Assembly: GCF_024298965.1 (NCBI RefSeq)
Contig: NZ_CP085193.1
Location: forward strand, 6,510,001 to 6,574,000
Reading direction: 5' to 3'
DNA length: 64,000 nucleotides
From: Streptomyces rapamycinicus NRRL 5491
GTDB taxonomy: Bacteria; Actinomycetota; Actinomycetes; Streptomycetales; Streptomycetaceae
Shown: positions 1-8,860 of the stretch, one piece after another
Numbering within the stretch: the stretch's first letter is position 1
How the letters are laid out: each line of letters begins with the position of its first letter
Translations under genes and position numbers: made by a program
The notes under the pieces: model-generated
Told to the model about the DNA's origin: nothing
The model's database searches: none
What the model saw: the letters and a program-made list of their open reading frames with translations, nothing else

Positions 1-891
1 GCCGACCGGGTCGCCGCTGGCGAGCATCACCCCGGAGACCACGCGGTAGCAGACCGCGGCCTTGCCGGTGGGGGAGAAGACCACGGCCTTGTCGCGGCGG
101 AGCGCGAAGTGGCCGAGCGAGTCGCGGCGCCCGTGGGCGGCGAGCAGGCCCCGCAGCCGCTCCTCGTCCTCGGCGGTGAGGCGGGCGGCGGGGTGCTCGG
201 GGCGGAAGGCGAGATAGGCGGTGGTGGCCACGGTCAGCAGGCCAAGCGCGCCGAGGGAGTAGCCGACGGTGTAGTCCGCGCCGTGGCGGTAGTCGACCGG
301 CCCCTCGAAGCCGAACAGGCCCCACAGGACGTGCTCCAACTGCTCGCCCAGCGACGGGCTTCCTTCGATGGCGTCCGGATGCGACCGGACGATGAGCAGC
401 CCCACGGTGACGCTGACCGCGCCCATGATCACGAAGTTGGCCAGCGCCATCCAGCGGCTGCGCGGATCCGGCAGCGCCGCGAACTCGGCGCGGTAGCGGA
501 GCAGCACCCCCATCAGCACGAGGGAGAGGACCATGCCGATGACCGAGTGCCGGTAGAGCAGCTGTGCGGCGGCGCCGACCGGCAGCAGTCCCACGGCCGC
601 CACCCAGGCCCGCCGCTTACGCCGTTTGAGGCCGTGGGCCAGCATCAGCAGCAGCAGACCGACCACGATCGAGGCGGCGGCCGCCAGGGAGCTCACGGCG
701 CCCGGCAGCAGCTCGGCCAGCGCGTGCACCCTGCTGTGCCGCAGCCGGGGGAAGACGATGTCCATCAGCCCGATCAGCGTGCACGCGGTGCCGACGGCGG
801 TGGGCACCGCCTCCGGCCTGGGGCCGCGCGGCAGGCGCCGTATCCGGGTGGGAACCTTCCCGGATGTTTCGGCATCTTGACTGTCAGACAT
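1..891 (-). CDS. Lysyl-phosphatidylglycerol synthase-like membrane protein (MprF/LysX family), 3' end cut off by window edge
   Basis: The reverse strand is open from an ATG at 891 to the window edge (297 codons). Several hydrophobic segments come first (for example around AELLPGAVSSLAAAAS and the VIMGAVSVTVGLLIV stretch). The visible C-terminal part carries the start of a DUF2156 catalytic domain: EERLRGLLAAHGRRDSLGHF followed by FSPTGKAAVCYRVV and ASGDPVG, all typical of MprF. Family members transfer lysine or another amino acid from aminoacyl-tRNA to phosphatidylglycerol and change surface charge, which protects against cationic peptides. The C-terminus, which would hold the remaining catalytic residues, lies outside the window. 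Family assignment is firm; the transferred amino acid is not known. Confidence 0.85.
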   Translation of the reverse strand, partial: MSDSQDAETSGKVPTRIRRLPRGPRPEAVPTAVGTACTLIGLMDIVFPRLRHSRVHALAELLPGAVSSLAAAASIVVGLLLLMLAHGLKRRKRRAWVAAVGLLPVGAAAQLLYRHSVIGMVLSLVLMGVLLRYRAEFAALPDPRSRWMALANFVIMGAVSVTVGLLIVRSHPDAIEGSPSLGEQLEHVLWGLFGFEGPVDYRHGADYTVGYSLGALGLLTVATTAYLAFRPEHPAARLTAEDEERLRGLLAAHGRRDSLGHFALRRDKAVVFSPTGKAAVCYRVVSGVMLASGDPVG

Positions 892-1058
892 CTGTATTCC
901 CGTCGCTTCGGTCAAGAGGATCTTCGGTTCTGTTGCGCGGCATCCGCACGATTTGCGCCCAGTAAGACGGCGTTTGAAGGAGTGGGGTTCACTGCCCGGC
1001 CCACGGCCGGGAGGTTCCCCCGGCGGCACGGGGGGGCCGGCCGCCCGGCAGAAAGATA

Positions 1059-2192
1059 GTGATGGGTCTCACGAGCAACAACATCGTGATCGCGGCAGCC
1101 GTCGCGGCGTTGCTGCTGTTCGCGGTCACGATATGGCTGTGGCCCCGGCTGGCCGGGCGCGGCGTGGCTCCCGTACTCGGCCGGTTCGGCATGCTACTGG
1201 GCACGCAGCTGACCGTGTTCATGGCCTTCGGACTGTTCGCCAATCAGTCCTTCGGATTCTACGGATCCTGGTCCGACCTCTTCGGTACGCAGAACGAGCC
1301 GGGTGTCGTGGTGGACCACGACACCCCGGGCACCCGGGTGCGGGTCACCGAGACCCGTCACCTGGCCATGGACGGCGGCTCCTCGCCCAGGATCGCCGGG
1401 CGCGTCGAGAAGGTGAAGATCCAGGGGCCGGTCTCCGGGATCGCGAGCCCCGCGTACATCTATCTGCCGCCGGAGTACTTCCGGCCCGAGTACGCCCGGC
1501 GGACCTTCCCCGCCGCGCTGGTGCTGACCGGGTATCCGGGCACCACCGAGGCCCTCATCAATGGCCTGAAGTATCCACAGCATTCGCACAAGCTGGTCAA
1601 AGCGGGGAGGATGCAACCCCTCGTCCTGGTGATGATGCGGCCGACGGTCGCGCCGCCGCGTGACACCGAGTGCGTGGACGTACCCGGCGGACCGCGGACC
1701 GAGACGTTCTTCACCAAGGACCTGCCGAAGGCGGTGGCCGACCACTACCGCGTGGGCAAGCGGGCCCGTAACTGGGGCGTCATCGGAAATTCCACCGGCG
1801 GCTACTGCGCGCTGAAGATGGCGATGCGCCACCCCGGCGCGTTCTCGGCGGCGGCCGGGCTCTCCCCCTCGTACAAGGCCCCGATCGACGCGACCACGGG
1901 CGATCTCTTCGGCGGCAGCGAGCGGCTGGAGCGGGAGAACGACCTGATGTGGCGGCTGGACCACAAACCGGCGCCGCCGGTGTCGCTGCTGGTCTCCAGC
2001 AGCGAGCACGGTGAGCAGAACTACAAGGACACCGTGCGCTTCGTGAACAAGGTGAAGCGGCTCAACCGGCGCGGGGAGCCGACCCGGATCTCGTCGATCA
2101 TCCTCGGCACCGGCGGCCACAACTTCAACACCTGGAAGCGGGAGGTCCCCGCCGCGCTGGAGTGGCTGGGCGGCCGCCTCGCCGACCGCTGA
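1059..2192 (+). CDS. Membrane-anchored alpha/beta-hydrolase of the esterase D / mycolyltransferase-like fold
   Basis: This is a 377-residue protein that starts at GTG 1059 or at the ATG immediately after it. Two N-terminal hydrophobic helices (about residues 8-29 and 43-62) are followed by an extracellular-type PF00756 esterase domain. The nucleophile elbow is G-N-S-T-G-G with Ser245, and the likely catalytic His354 lies in GTGGHNFNTW. The fold is shared with S-formylglutathione hydrolases and corynebacterial mycolyltransferases; Streptomyces lacks mycolic acids, so a cell-envelope esterase or acyltransferase is more plausible. It is transcribed divergently from the MprF-like gene. The substrate cannot be read from the sequence. 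Confidence 0.8.
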   Translation: MMGLTSNNIVIAAAVAALLLFAVTIWLWPRLAGRGVAPVLGRFGMLLGTQLTVFMAFGLFANQSFGFYGSWSDLFGTQNEPGVVVDHDTPGTRVRVTETRHLAMDGGSSPRIAGRVEKVKIQGPVSGIASPAYIYLPPEYFRPEYARRTFPAALVLTGYPGTTEALINGLKYPQHSHKLVKAGRMQPLVLVMMRPTVAPPRDTECVDVPGGPRTETFFTKDLPKAVADHYRVGKRARNWGVIGNSTGGYCALKMAMRHPGAFSAAAGLSPSYKAPIDATTGDLFGGSERLERENDLMWRLDHKPAPPVSLLVSSSEHGEQNYKDTVRFVNKVKRLNRRGEPTRISSIILGTGGHNFNTWKREVPAALEWLGGRLADR

Positions 2193-2206
2193 GCCCGCGG
2201 GTCGGC

Positions 2207-3364
2207 CTACACGTCGGCGACGGTCTGGAGCTGGACGTCGCCGCGGGCGATGCCGCCCGCGTCGGCGTCGATCGAGCGGCGCAGCGCCTCGTGGAGCCGG
2301 GCCGGGGTGAGGACGCCGAGGAAGCGGTCGTCGTCCAGGACCGCGATCCAGCCCGCGTCGTGCTGGAGCATCGTGCTGAACGCCTGCTTGAGCGGCGACC
2401 CCACCGGCAGCCACGCCTCCATCCGGCGCGCGTGGTCCCGTACGGTGCCCCGCGCGCCGTCGGCCGCCTCCGCCGGGATCCAGCCGTGCAGCCGCTCCGC
2501 GTCGTCCAGGACGACGGCCCAGCGCGCCCCCTCCGCGGCCAGTTTGGCGGCCGCCTTGGTGAGCGGGTCGTCCAGGTGGACCACGGGCGGCTGGGTCAGG
2601 TCGCCGGGCTCGATGGGGGTGACCGACAGCCGCTTCAGCCCCCGGTCCGCGCCGACGAAGTCGGCCACATACGGGGTGGCGGGCGCGCCCAGCACCGTGG
2701 CCGGGGTGTCGAACTGCTCGATCCGCCCCGAGCCGTAGACCGCGATGCGGTCCCCGAGCCGGACCGCCTCCTCGATGTCATGGGTGACGAAGAGCACGGT
2801 CTTCCGCACCTGTGACTGAAGTCGCAGGAATTCGGTCTGGAGATGCTCGCGGACGACCGGGTCGACCGCGCCGAACGGCTCGTCCATCAGCAGCACCGGC
2901 GGATCCGCGGCCAGCGCGCGGGCCACGCCGACGCGCTGCCGCTGACCGCCGGAGAGCTGATCGGGGTAGCGGTCGCCGTAGACGGACGGGTCGAGGCCGA
3001 CCAGGTCCAGCAGCTCGGCGGCGCGCTCCCGCCCCTTCTTCCGCTGCCAGCCCAGCAGATTCGGCACGGTCGAGGTGTTCTCCAGCACGGTCTTGTGCGG
3101 GAAGAGCCCGACCTGCTGGATGACATAGCCGATACGGCGGCGCAGGGCGACCGGATCAGCCTCGGCGATGTCCTCGCCGTCCACCAGGATCCGCCCCGAT
3201 GTCGGCTCGATGAGCCGGTTCACCATCTTCATCGTCGTCGTCTTGCCGCAGCCCGACGGGCCGACGAGGGTGACCAGTTCGCCCTCCGACACCTCGAAGG
3301 AGAGGTCGTCCACGGCCGTCGTGCCATCGGCGTAGCGCTTGGTGACATGCTCGAAACGGATCAT
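2207..3364 (-). CDS. Glycine betaine/choline-type ABC transporter ATP-binding protein with tandem CBS domains (OpuCA/ProV-like)
   Basis: The 385-residue protein has Walker A GPSGCGKTT (residues 35-43), signature LSGGQRQR and Walker B VLLMDEPF. Two CBS repeats fill the C-terminal third (from about residue 250), which in OpuA/OpuC ATPases sense ionic strength. The ATG at 3364 was chosen because GGGGAG lies just upstream and the conserved MIRFEHVTKRY begins there. The gene is divergent from the two permeases and the binding protein that complete the transporter, so the 140-bp gap at 3365-3504 must hold promoters for both units. It is a cytoplasmic ATPase that powers compatible-solute uptake. Confidence 0.9.
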   Translation of the reverse strand: MIRFEHVTKRYADGTTAVDDLSFEVSEGELVTLVGPSGCGKTTTMKMVNRLIEPTSGRILVDGEDIAEADPVALRRRIGYVIQQVGLFPHKTVLENTSTVPNLLGWQRKKGRERAAELLDLVGLDPSVYGDRYPDQLSGGQRQRVGVARALAADPPVLLMDEPFGAVDPVVREHLQTEFLRLQSQVRKTVLFVTHDIEEAVRLGDRIAVYGSGRIEQFDTPATVLGAPATPYVADFVGADRGLKRLSVTPIEPGDLTQPPVVHLDDPLTKAAAKLAAEGARWAVVLDDAERLHGWIPAEAADGARGTVRDHARRMEAWLPVGSPLKQAFSTMLQHDAGWIAVLDDDRFLGVLTPARLHEALRRSIDADAGGIARGDVQLQTVADV

Positions 3365-3504
3365 GGCTCCCCATTGTTGCCGCATTCGTGGCAGACATTG
3401 TTGCTGTTGTGTGGCGATCGGACGAGATTGTCATCTGCCGGGGTTAGGGTCACCTGGAATTGTGATGAGCAACCGGCCCGCGACCCGACGGGGGAGGTGA
3501 GCGT

Positions 3505-4188
3505 ATGGCCGACGGAAACTGTCTGATCAGTAACGAGTGGATATGCGGTGAATATGTACGCACACGCGGTCAAGAGCTGACGGACGCGACGCTCGAGCAT
3601 GTATGGATCACGCTCGCCTCGGTGGCGATCGGCCTTCTGGTCGCCTTTCCGCTGGCGCTGCTGGCCCGCCGCTGGCGGCCGGTGGCGGGGCCGGTGCTGG
3701 GGCTGACCACGATCCTCTACACGGTGCCGTCGCTGGCGATGTTCTCGCTGCTGCTGCCCGTGTTCGGAGTATCGGCCGCGGTGGTGATCACCGGGCTGGT
3801 GCTCTATTCGCTCACGATCCTGGTGCGCAACATCATGGCCGGTCTCGCCTCGGTGCCCGAGGAGGCGCGGGAGGCGGCCCGGGGCATGGGGTACGGCCCG
3901 CTGCGGCTGCTCTTCGGCGTGGAGCTGCCGCTCGCGCTGCCCGCGCTCATGGCCGGGCTGCGGATCACCACCGTCTCCACCGTCTCGCTCACCACGGTGG
4001 GCGCGATCATCGGATACGGCGGCCTCGGCAACCTCATCTACGAGGGCATGCGCAGCTTCTTCAAGGCCGAGGTGCTCACCGCCTCGGTGCTGTGCGTGGC
4101 GCTGGCGGTGGCGGCGGATCTGCTGCTGCTCGGCCTCCAGCGGCTGCTGACGCCGTGGGCACGCAAGAGTCGGAAGGGCACCACCTGA
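3505..4188 (+). CDS. Osmoprotectant ABC transporter permease (OpuCB-like), first of two
   Basis: This 227-residue integral membrane protein carries the binding-protein-dependent transport signature EEAREAARGMGYGPLRLLF, the loop that docks on the ATPase. The ATG at 3505 has GGGAGG upstream. Its TGA overlaps the ATG of the second permease (4186-4190), which indicates translational coupling. The pairing of two small OpuC-type permeases with a separate lipoprotein points to a glycine betaine, choline or carnitine importer; the sequence does not resolve which. Confidence 0.88.
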   Translation: MADGNCLISNEWICGEYVRTRGQELTDATLEHVWITLASVAIGLLVAFPLALLARRWRPVAGPVLGLTTILYTVPSLAMFSLLLPVFGVSAAVVITGLVLYSLTILVRNIMAGLASVPEEAREAARGMGYGPLRLLFGVELPLALPALMAGLRITTVSTVSLTTVGAIIGYGGLGNLIYEGMRSFFKAEVLTASVLCVALAVAADLLLLGLQRLLTPWARKSRKGTT

Positions 4189-4925
4189 TGGACGTCGTCG
4201 CCAAGGCGTGGACCTGGCTGGCCACCGGGTCGCACTGGGCGGGCCCCGACGGGGTGTGGCACCGGCTGGGCCAGCATCTGTTCCTGACCCTCGTCTGCCT
4301 GGCGATCTCCTGCGCGGTGGCGCTGCCGATCGCCGTGGCCCTCGGCCACATCGGCAAGGGCGGCGCGATCGCGGTGAACATCTCCAACGCGGGGCGCGCC
4401 GTGCCCACCTTCGCCGTACTGGTGCTGTTGCTGCTCAGCCCGCTGGGGACGCACGGGCAGTGGCCCACCATCATCGCGCTGGTGCTGTTCGCCATCCCGC
4501 CGCTGCTCACCAACGCCTATGTCGGGGTGAGCGAGGCGGACCGGGAGGTCGTGGAGGCGGCCCGCGGCATGGGGATGACCGGCGGCCAGCTGATCCGCCG
4601 GGTCGAGCTGCCGCTGGCGTTCCCGCTCATCATGACGGGCGTACGGACGGCCGCGGTGCAGGTCGTGGCCACCGCGACGCTGGCCGCGCTGCCCGGCGGC
4701 GGCGGTCTCGGGCGGATCATCACGGCGGGCTTCCGGCTCACCGACACCCCGCAGGTGGTGGCCGGTGCGGTGCTGGTCGCGTCCCTCGCGCTGGTGGTCG
4801 AGGGCGTCTTCGTACTGCTGGGCCTGGTGCTCGACCCGATGCGGCGCAGGACGGGACGGCGGTCGACCGCGGCCCGGCGCCCGCCCGCCGACCAGGCGCC
4901 GGCCTCACCGGCGCTCACGACGTAG
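4188..4925 (+). CDS. Osmoprotectant ABC transporter permease (OpuCD-like), second of two
   Basis: This 245-residue protein is homologous to the preceding permease, with the coupling loop VVEAARGMGMTGGQLIRRVE and a glycine-rich LPGGGGLGRII stretch. It starts at an ATG overlapping the upstream TGA, so the two permeases are probably made in equal amounts and form the heterodimeric channel. The C-terminal tail after about residue 215 is basic and then Pro/Ala-rich, and probably cytoplasmic. The binding-protein gene follows after 185 bp that hold an 18-bp tandem repeat. Confidence 0.88.
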   Translation: MDVVAKAWTWLATGSHWAGPDGVWHRLGQHLFLTLVCLAISCAVALPIAVALGHIGKGGAIAVNISNAGRAVPTFAVLVLLLLSPLGTHGQWPTIIALVLFAIPPLLTNAYVGVSEADREVVEAARGMGMTGGQLIRRVELPLAFPLIMTGVRTAAVQVVATATLAALPGGGGLGRIITAGFRLTDTPQVVAGAVLVASLALVVEGVFVLLGLVLDPMRRRTGRRSTAARRPPADQAPASPALTT

Positions 4926-4989
4926 AACTCGCGGGCCGAGCCCTCCCGCGACCGGGCGCGAAGGCGTGCGGACACCCAGGACACCCAGG

Positions 4990-5061
4990 GCGGACAGCGC
5001 GGACAGCGCGGATGACGCATAGATCGCGGATGACGCGGAAAGCGCGGATGACGCGGAATGC
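4990..5061. repeat. 18-bp tandem repeat, four imperfect units, between permease and binding-protein genes
   Basis: Units begin at 4990, 5008, 5026 and 5044. The last three share GCGGATGACGC exactly; the first is two 9-bp copies of GCGGACAGC. The array sits inside an otherwise co-directional operon, between the permease stop (4925) and the binding-protein ATG (5111). No function is evident. Confidence 0.8.
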
Positions 5062-5110
5062 GCCGACAACGCGGCCACACAACCGCGGCCACAACAACGG
5101 ATGGGGAACC

Positions 5111-6070
5111 ATGGATAAGATCAATCGGGCGGCGGCCGCCGTGGCGGGGGTCGCGGCGCTGGCGGCCGGGCTGACCGCCTGCGGTGGGGACAGCCTGGAG
5201 AAGTCGAGCGGCGGCGACAGCTCCGGTAAACCGGGCAAGGGCTCGCTGGTGATCGGATCCGCCTCCTTCTCCGAGTCGAAGATCCTCGCGGAGCTGTACG
5301 CGGGGGTTCTGAAGGACACCGGCTATTCCACTTCGATCAAGACTGTGGACGCCCGTGAGCTGTATGAACCGGCCCTGGAGAAGGGCCAGATGGATGTCGT
5401 GCCGGAGTACGCGGCGACGCTGGCCGAATTCCTCAACCAGAAGAAGAACGGGTCGAATGCGGCCCCGGTGGCCTCCTCGGACGTGACCAAGACGGTCGCG
5501 GCCCTGAAGAAGCTCGCCGAACCGCGCGGGCTGAAGGTGCTGGAGCCCGGCAAGGCCGTGGACCAGAACGCCTTCGCGGTCAGCGCCGACTTCGCCGAGA
5601 AGCACGGTCTCAAGACCCTCTCCGACCTCGGGAAGTCCAAGCAGAAGGTCACCCTGGCGGCGGGCGACGAATGCCCCAAGCGGCCCTTCTGCCAGCCGGG
5701 TCTGGAGAAGAAGTACGGCATCGACATCGCCGGGATCGACCCGCTGGACATCGGCAGCGTCCAGGCCAAGCAGGCCGTCAAGGACGGCAAGGACCAGATG
5801 GTCCTGACCACGACCACGGACAGCACGCTGGACCAGTTCGGGCTCGTACTGCTCGGGGACGACAAAAATCTGCAGAATGCCGACAACGTACTTCCCGTGG
5901 TGAATGCGAAGTCCGCCGGCTCACAGAAGATCGCGGACTCGCTGAACAAGCTCACCAAGGTGCTGACGACCGCCGATCTCAGGGAACTCAACAAGAAAGT
6001 TGACGCCGAGCGGCTCAAGCCGGCGGATGTCGCCGACGACTACCTGCGGGACAAGGGGCTGGTGAAGTAG
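5111..6070 (+). CDS. Glycine betaine/osmoprotectant-binding lipoprotein (OpuCC/OpuAC-like)
   Basis: This 319-residue protein has a lipoprotein signal: a short basic N-terminus, a hydrophobic stretch and lipobox L-T-A-C, so the mature protein is anchored to the outer face of the membrane. The next part is a low-complexity Ser/Gly linker and then the OpuAC-type fold (LVIGSASFSESKILAELYAG, then DVVPEYAATLAEFLN). ATG 5111 follows ATGGGGAACC and places the signal peptide correctly. It would capture the solute for the two permeases upstream. The expected aromatic ligand cage could not be confirmed by eye. Confidence 0.88.
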   Translation: MDKINRAAAAVAGVAALAAGLTACGGDSLEKSSGGDSSGKPGKGSLVIGSASFSESKILAELYAGVLKDTGYSTSIKTVDARELYEPALEKGQMDVVPEYAATLAEFLNQKKNGSNAAPVASSDVTKTVAALKKLAEPRGLKVLEPGKAVDQNAFAVSADFAEKHGLKTLSDLGKSKQKVTLAAGDECPKRPFCQPGLEKKYGIDIAGIDPLDIGSVQAKQAVKDGKDQMVLTTTTDSTLDQFGLVLLGDDKNLQNADNVLPVVNAKSAGSQKIADSLNKLTKVLTTADLRELNKKVDAERLKPADVADDYLRDKGLVK

Positions 6071-6211
6071 GATCAAATCCCCGCTCGGGAGGGCTTGGCA
6101 GGGCTCGGCAAGGGATCTCGGCCGCACAACCGCCGCATTTGCCAACGGATTGACAACAGATCTGGCCCGGCGGGCACCCAATCGACCCCTTAGCACGGTA
6201 AGTTTCGGGCC

Positions 6212-7312
6212 ATGCCACGTGGACGCCACCGCCAATCCCCACCCCTGCACAGGCTCCTCCCCTCCGCTTCGGTCGCAGTCGCGTCAATAACCTGCGCCGC
6301 CGGTGCCTGGCTGGTCGGCGATACGGTCGTGATCCGTGGGCTGGCCGCGACCGCGGCCGGCGCCGCGGTCGTCGGCGCCGTCCTGATGCGCCGTTGGGAC
6401 CGCTCGGCCGGCCGCCGGGTCGCGGAGGCCGCGAGCGAGACCGCGCGCCAGGAGATGAAGTACGAGGAGCGGATCGCGGAGCTCGAGGCGGACGCCGAGA
6501 AGGCGAGCGAGCTCCGCGGCGCGCTCAACACCCGGCTGCGCGCCAAGCGAGCCGAGCTCGCCCGGCTGCGCAACGAGCACGCCGAGCTGCTGCGCCGCTA
6601 CGCCACGGCCGAGACCGAGCGGGCCAGCGCCCTGGAGGGCCGCCGCCGGCTCGCGCTGGAGGCCGCGTCCCCGGCGAAGGAGCTGGAGGCCGCCGGGTCC
6701 GCCGCATCCGTCGACTCCGCCGCATCCGTCGACTCCGACGACGAGCGGGACGAGGTCCTCACCGGGCTGCCGTCGGCCGCCGCGTACGCCAAGGCCGACG
6801 AGGCGCTGAGCCGGCTCAGGGAGAGCGCCCGACGGCAGAAGGAGCGGCGGGAGCAGGCCGCCGCCGCGGCCGCCCGGGCCGAGGCTTCCGAGCAGGCCCC
6901 GGAGCGGAACGCGGATCAGGACGACCGTAAGGGCCCGCGCGAGAGCCGGGGCAAGGACGGTGCCGCCACGCTGGGGAAGCCCCCGGCGGCCGGCGGGCAG
7001 GACGGCGACGGCCCGCAGGAGCCGCGCGCCCACGCCCGTACGGCCGCCTCGGCGGTGGTGCCGTATGCCGCGGCCCGCCGGGCCGCCTCCCGTTCGGAGA
7101 GCGGCTTCGACTACTTCGGCACCCAGAAGAAGCAATCGAAGAAGCAGAAGCGGGAGCCCGAACCGGCCGCCGAGGAGGATCTCGCGGATGTGATCGGCGA
7201 CGAGACCCTGGCGGAGACCAAGAAGGGCGCGGTGGGCGAGGTCATCGACCTGACCGAGCACGACGAGACGGAGCAGATCGACCTCGGGGAGCTGCGCAGC
7301 GCGATCTCGTGA
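6212..7312 (+). CDS. Uncharacterised membrane protein with coiled coil and charged tail
   Basis: This 366-residue protein has two short hydrophobic helices near the N-terminus (about 17-35 and 40-58). A charged heptad-rich region of about residues 65-150 (EERIAELEADAEKASEL and following) is predicted as coiled coil. The rest is Ala/Glu/Arg-rich low complexity with a small SAASVD duplication, ending in an acidic patch EVIDLTEHDETEQIDLGEL. No enzymatic motif is visible. It lies between the osmoprotectant operon and nuoD; a membrane-tethered scaffold is possible, but the function is not recognised. Confidence 0.65.
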   Translation: MPRGRHRQSPPLHRLLPSASVAVASITCAAGAWLVGDTVVIRGLAATAAGAAVVGAVLMRRWDRSAGRRVAEAASETARQEMKYEERIAELEADAEKASELRGALNTRLRAKRAELARLRNEHAELLRRYATAETERASALEGRRRLALEAASPAKELEAAGSAASVDSAASVDSDDERDEVLTGLPSAAAYAKADEALSRLRESARRQKERREQAAAAAARAEASEQAPERNADQDDRKGPRESRGKDGAATLGKPPAAGGQDGDGPQEPRAHARTAASAVVPYAAARRAASRSESGFDYFGTQKKQSKKQKREPEPAAEEDLADVIGDETLAETKKGAVGEVIDLTEHDETEQIDLGELRSAIS

Positions 7313-7343
7313 GGGACCGCCCGCGCGGCTCGCCCGCGTGCTG

Positions 7344-7397
7344 ACCGGCTACTCGTCGACGACCGGCTACATGTCGCTGACCGGCTACTTGTCGATG
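7344..7397. repeat. 18-bp tandem repeat, three units, running through the nuoD stop codon
   Basis: Units begin at 7344, 7362 and 7380, each starting ACCGGCTAC. On the reverse strand each unit carries a TAG in the same frame as the nuoD stop (7385-7387), so the stop and last codons of nuoD have been copied twice downstream. Confidence 0.85.
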
Positions 7398-8527
7398 TCG
7401 CCGACGACGAAGAAGAGCGACCCCAGGATCGCCACCATGTCGGCGACGAGAGTGCCCGGCAGCAGCTCGGTGAGCGCCTGGATGTTGTTGTACGACGCCG
7501 AGCGGAGCTTCAGCCGGTACGGCGTCTTCTCGCCCTTGGAGACGAGGTAGTAGCCGTTGAGGCCGAGCGGGTTCTCGGTCCAGGCGTAGGTGTGGCCCTC
7601 GGGTGCCTTGAGCACCTTCGGCAGCCGCTGGTTGATCGGCCCCGGCGGGAGCTCGTCCAGCCGGTCCAGGCAGGCGTCGGCCAGCGCCAGCGATGCGTGC
7701 GTCTGCTCCAGCAGGCATTCGAACCGGGCGAGGCAGTCGCCCTCCTCGCGGATGGCGACCTTCAGGACGTCCCTCAGCTCGGCGTAGGCCAGATACGGCT
7801 CGTCGCGCCGCAGATCGAAGTCGACGCCGGAGGCCCGGGCGATGGGGCCGCTGACCCCGTACGCGTGCACCGTCTCGCGGGTCAGGACGCCGACGCCGCG
7901 GGTGCGGCCCCGGAAGATCTCGTTGCCGAGCACCAGGTCGTCGTACACGCCCATCCGCGAGCGCACCTCGGCCACGGCCTGCCGGGCCCGGCCAAGCCAG
8001 CCCGCCGGGAGGTCGTCCTTGAGGCCGCCGACCCGGTTGAACATGTAGTGCATCCGGCCGCCGGAGATCTCCTCCATGACGTGCTGGAGGTCCTCGCGCT
8101 CCCGGAACGCGTAGAAGATCGGCGTGATGCCGCCCAGCTCCAGGGGGTAGGAGCCGAGGAACATCAGATGGTTCAGGACCCGGTTGAGCTCGGCGAGGAG
8201 CGTACGGGTCCACACCGCGCGCTCGGGGACCTCCATGCCCAGCATCCGCTCGACGGCGAGCACGACGCCGAGTTCGTTGGAGAAGGCGGAGAGCCAGTCA
8301 TGACGGTTGGCGAGCATGATGATCTGGCGGTAGTCGCGCGCCTCGAAGAGCTTCTCCGCGCCCCGGTGCATATAGCCGATCACCGGCTCGGCACTCTGGA
8401 TCCGCTCCCCGTCGAGGACCAGCCGCAGCCGTAGCACTCCATGGGTGGAGGGGTGCTGTGGGCCGATGTTGAGCACCATGTCCGTGCTCTCGGCGGCGCC
8501 GCCGATGCCGACTGTCGTCTCCGTCAT
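7385..8527 (-). CDS. nuoD: Stand-alone NADH-quinone oxidoreductase subunit D (49-kDa subunit) paralogue
   Basis: The 380-residue protein has the NuoD N-terminal signature [15 protein letters not shown], then [13 protein letters not shown], and ends [12 protein letters not shown] like other NuoD proteins. NuoD forms the quinone pocket of complex I together with NuoB. It is not within a nuo operon here; no other nuo gene is present. Arg55 of HRGAEK aligns with the human NDUFS2 arginine that is dimethylated by NDUFAF7, and a gene of that methyltransferase family lies directly upstream. It is slightly shorter than operon-borne NuoD. It may be a second-copy subunit used under particular conditions. 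Confidence 0.9.
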   Translation of the reverse strand: MTETTVGIGGAAESTDMVLNIGPQHPSTHGVLRLRLVLDGERIQSAEPVIGYMHRGAEKLFEARDYRQIIMLANRHDWLSAFSNELGVVLAVERMLGMEVPERAVWTRTLLAELNRVLNHLMFLGSYPLELGGITPIFYAFREREDLQHVMEEISGGRMHYMFNRVGGLKDDLPAGWLGRARQAVAEVRSRMGVYDDLVLGNEIFRGRTRGVGVLTRETVHAYGVSGPIARASGVDFDLRRDEPYLAYAELRDVLKVAIREEGDCLARFECLLEQTHASLALADACLDRLDELPPGPINQRLPKVLKAPEGHTYAWTENPLGLNGYYLVSKGEKTPYRLKLRSASYNNIQALTELLPGTLVADMVAILGSLFFVVGDIDK

Positions 8528-8596
8528 GCGTACCAGTCTCTCAGCTCCCGGTGAGGCCCCTGCTGGGTGCGGTTGTCCGGTGGGCCTTGACAGGTC

Positions 8597-8822
8597 TTTC
8601 CCCTACCCGCCCCTTCCCGATACCAGGGGCGCCGCCCCTGGACCCCGACGCCCAGGGGCGGAGCCCGCCACGGCGGCGGCCCCCCGGCGGCCCCCCGGCG
8701 GTGGAGTCCGCCCCCGGTGGTGGAGCCCCCGGCGGGGGCGGAGTCGCATATCGACGCGTTGCGTGGGAGGGGCCGGGGTCTGGGGCGGAGCCCCAGTTTC
8801 GGGAAGGGGCGGGTAGGGGAAA
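8597..8822. repeat. Streptomyces-type intergenic inverted-repeat element
   Basis: Perfect 24-bp inverted arms at 8597-8620 and 8799-8822 (arm begins TTTCCCCTACCCGCCCC) enclose about 178 bp. Inside are further hairpins, CCAGGGGCGCCGCCCCTGG (8623-8641) and CTGGGGCGGAGCCCCAG (8780-8796). The element fills most of the 333-bp gap between the methyltransferase stop (8861) and the nuoD start (8527). I recall similar palindromic elements as common in Streptomyces intergenic DNA; a role as a transcription attenuator or mRNA stabiliser is possible. Confidence 0.8.
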
Positions 8823-8860
8823 GCAGCCCGCCGCGGGCGCCGAGCTTCGCCGGACACCGC

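Noticed and set aside
109..1059. Forward frame of 316 codons over the MprF-like gene
   Set aside because: The reverse strand encodes a recognisable MprF-type protein; the forward translation is Gln/Gly/Arg-rich and unlike any family.
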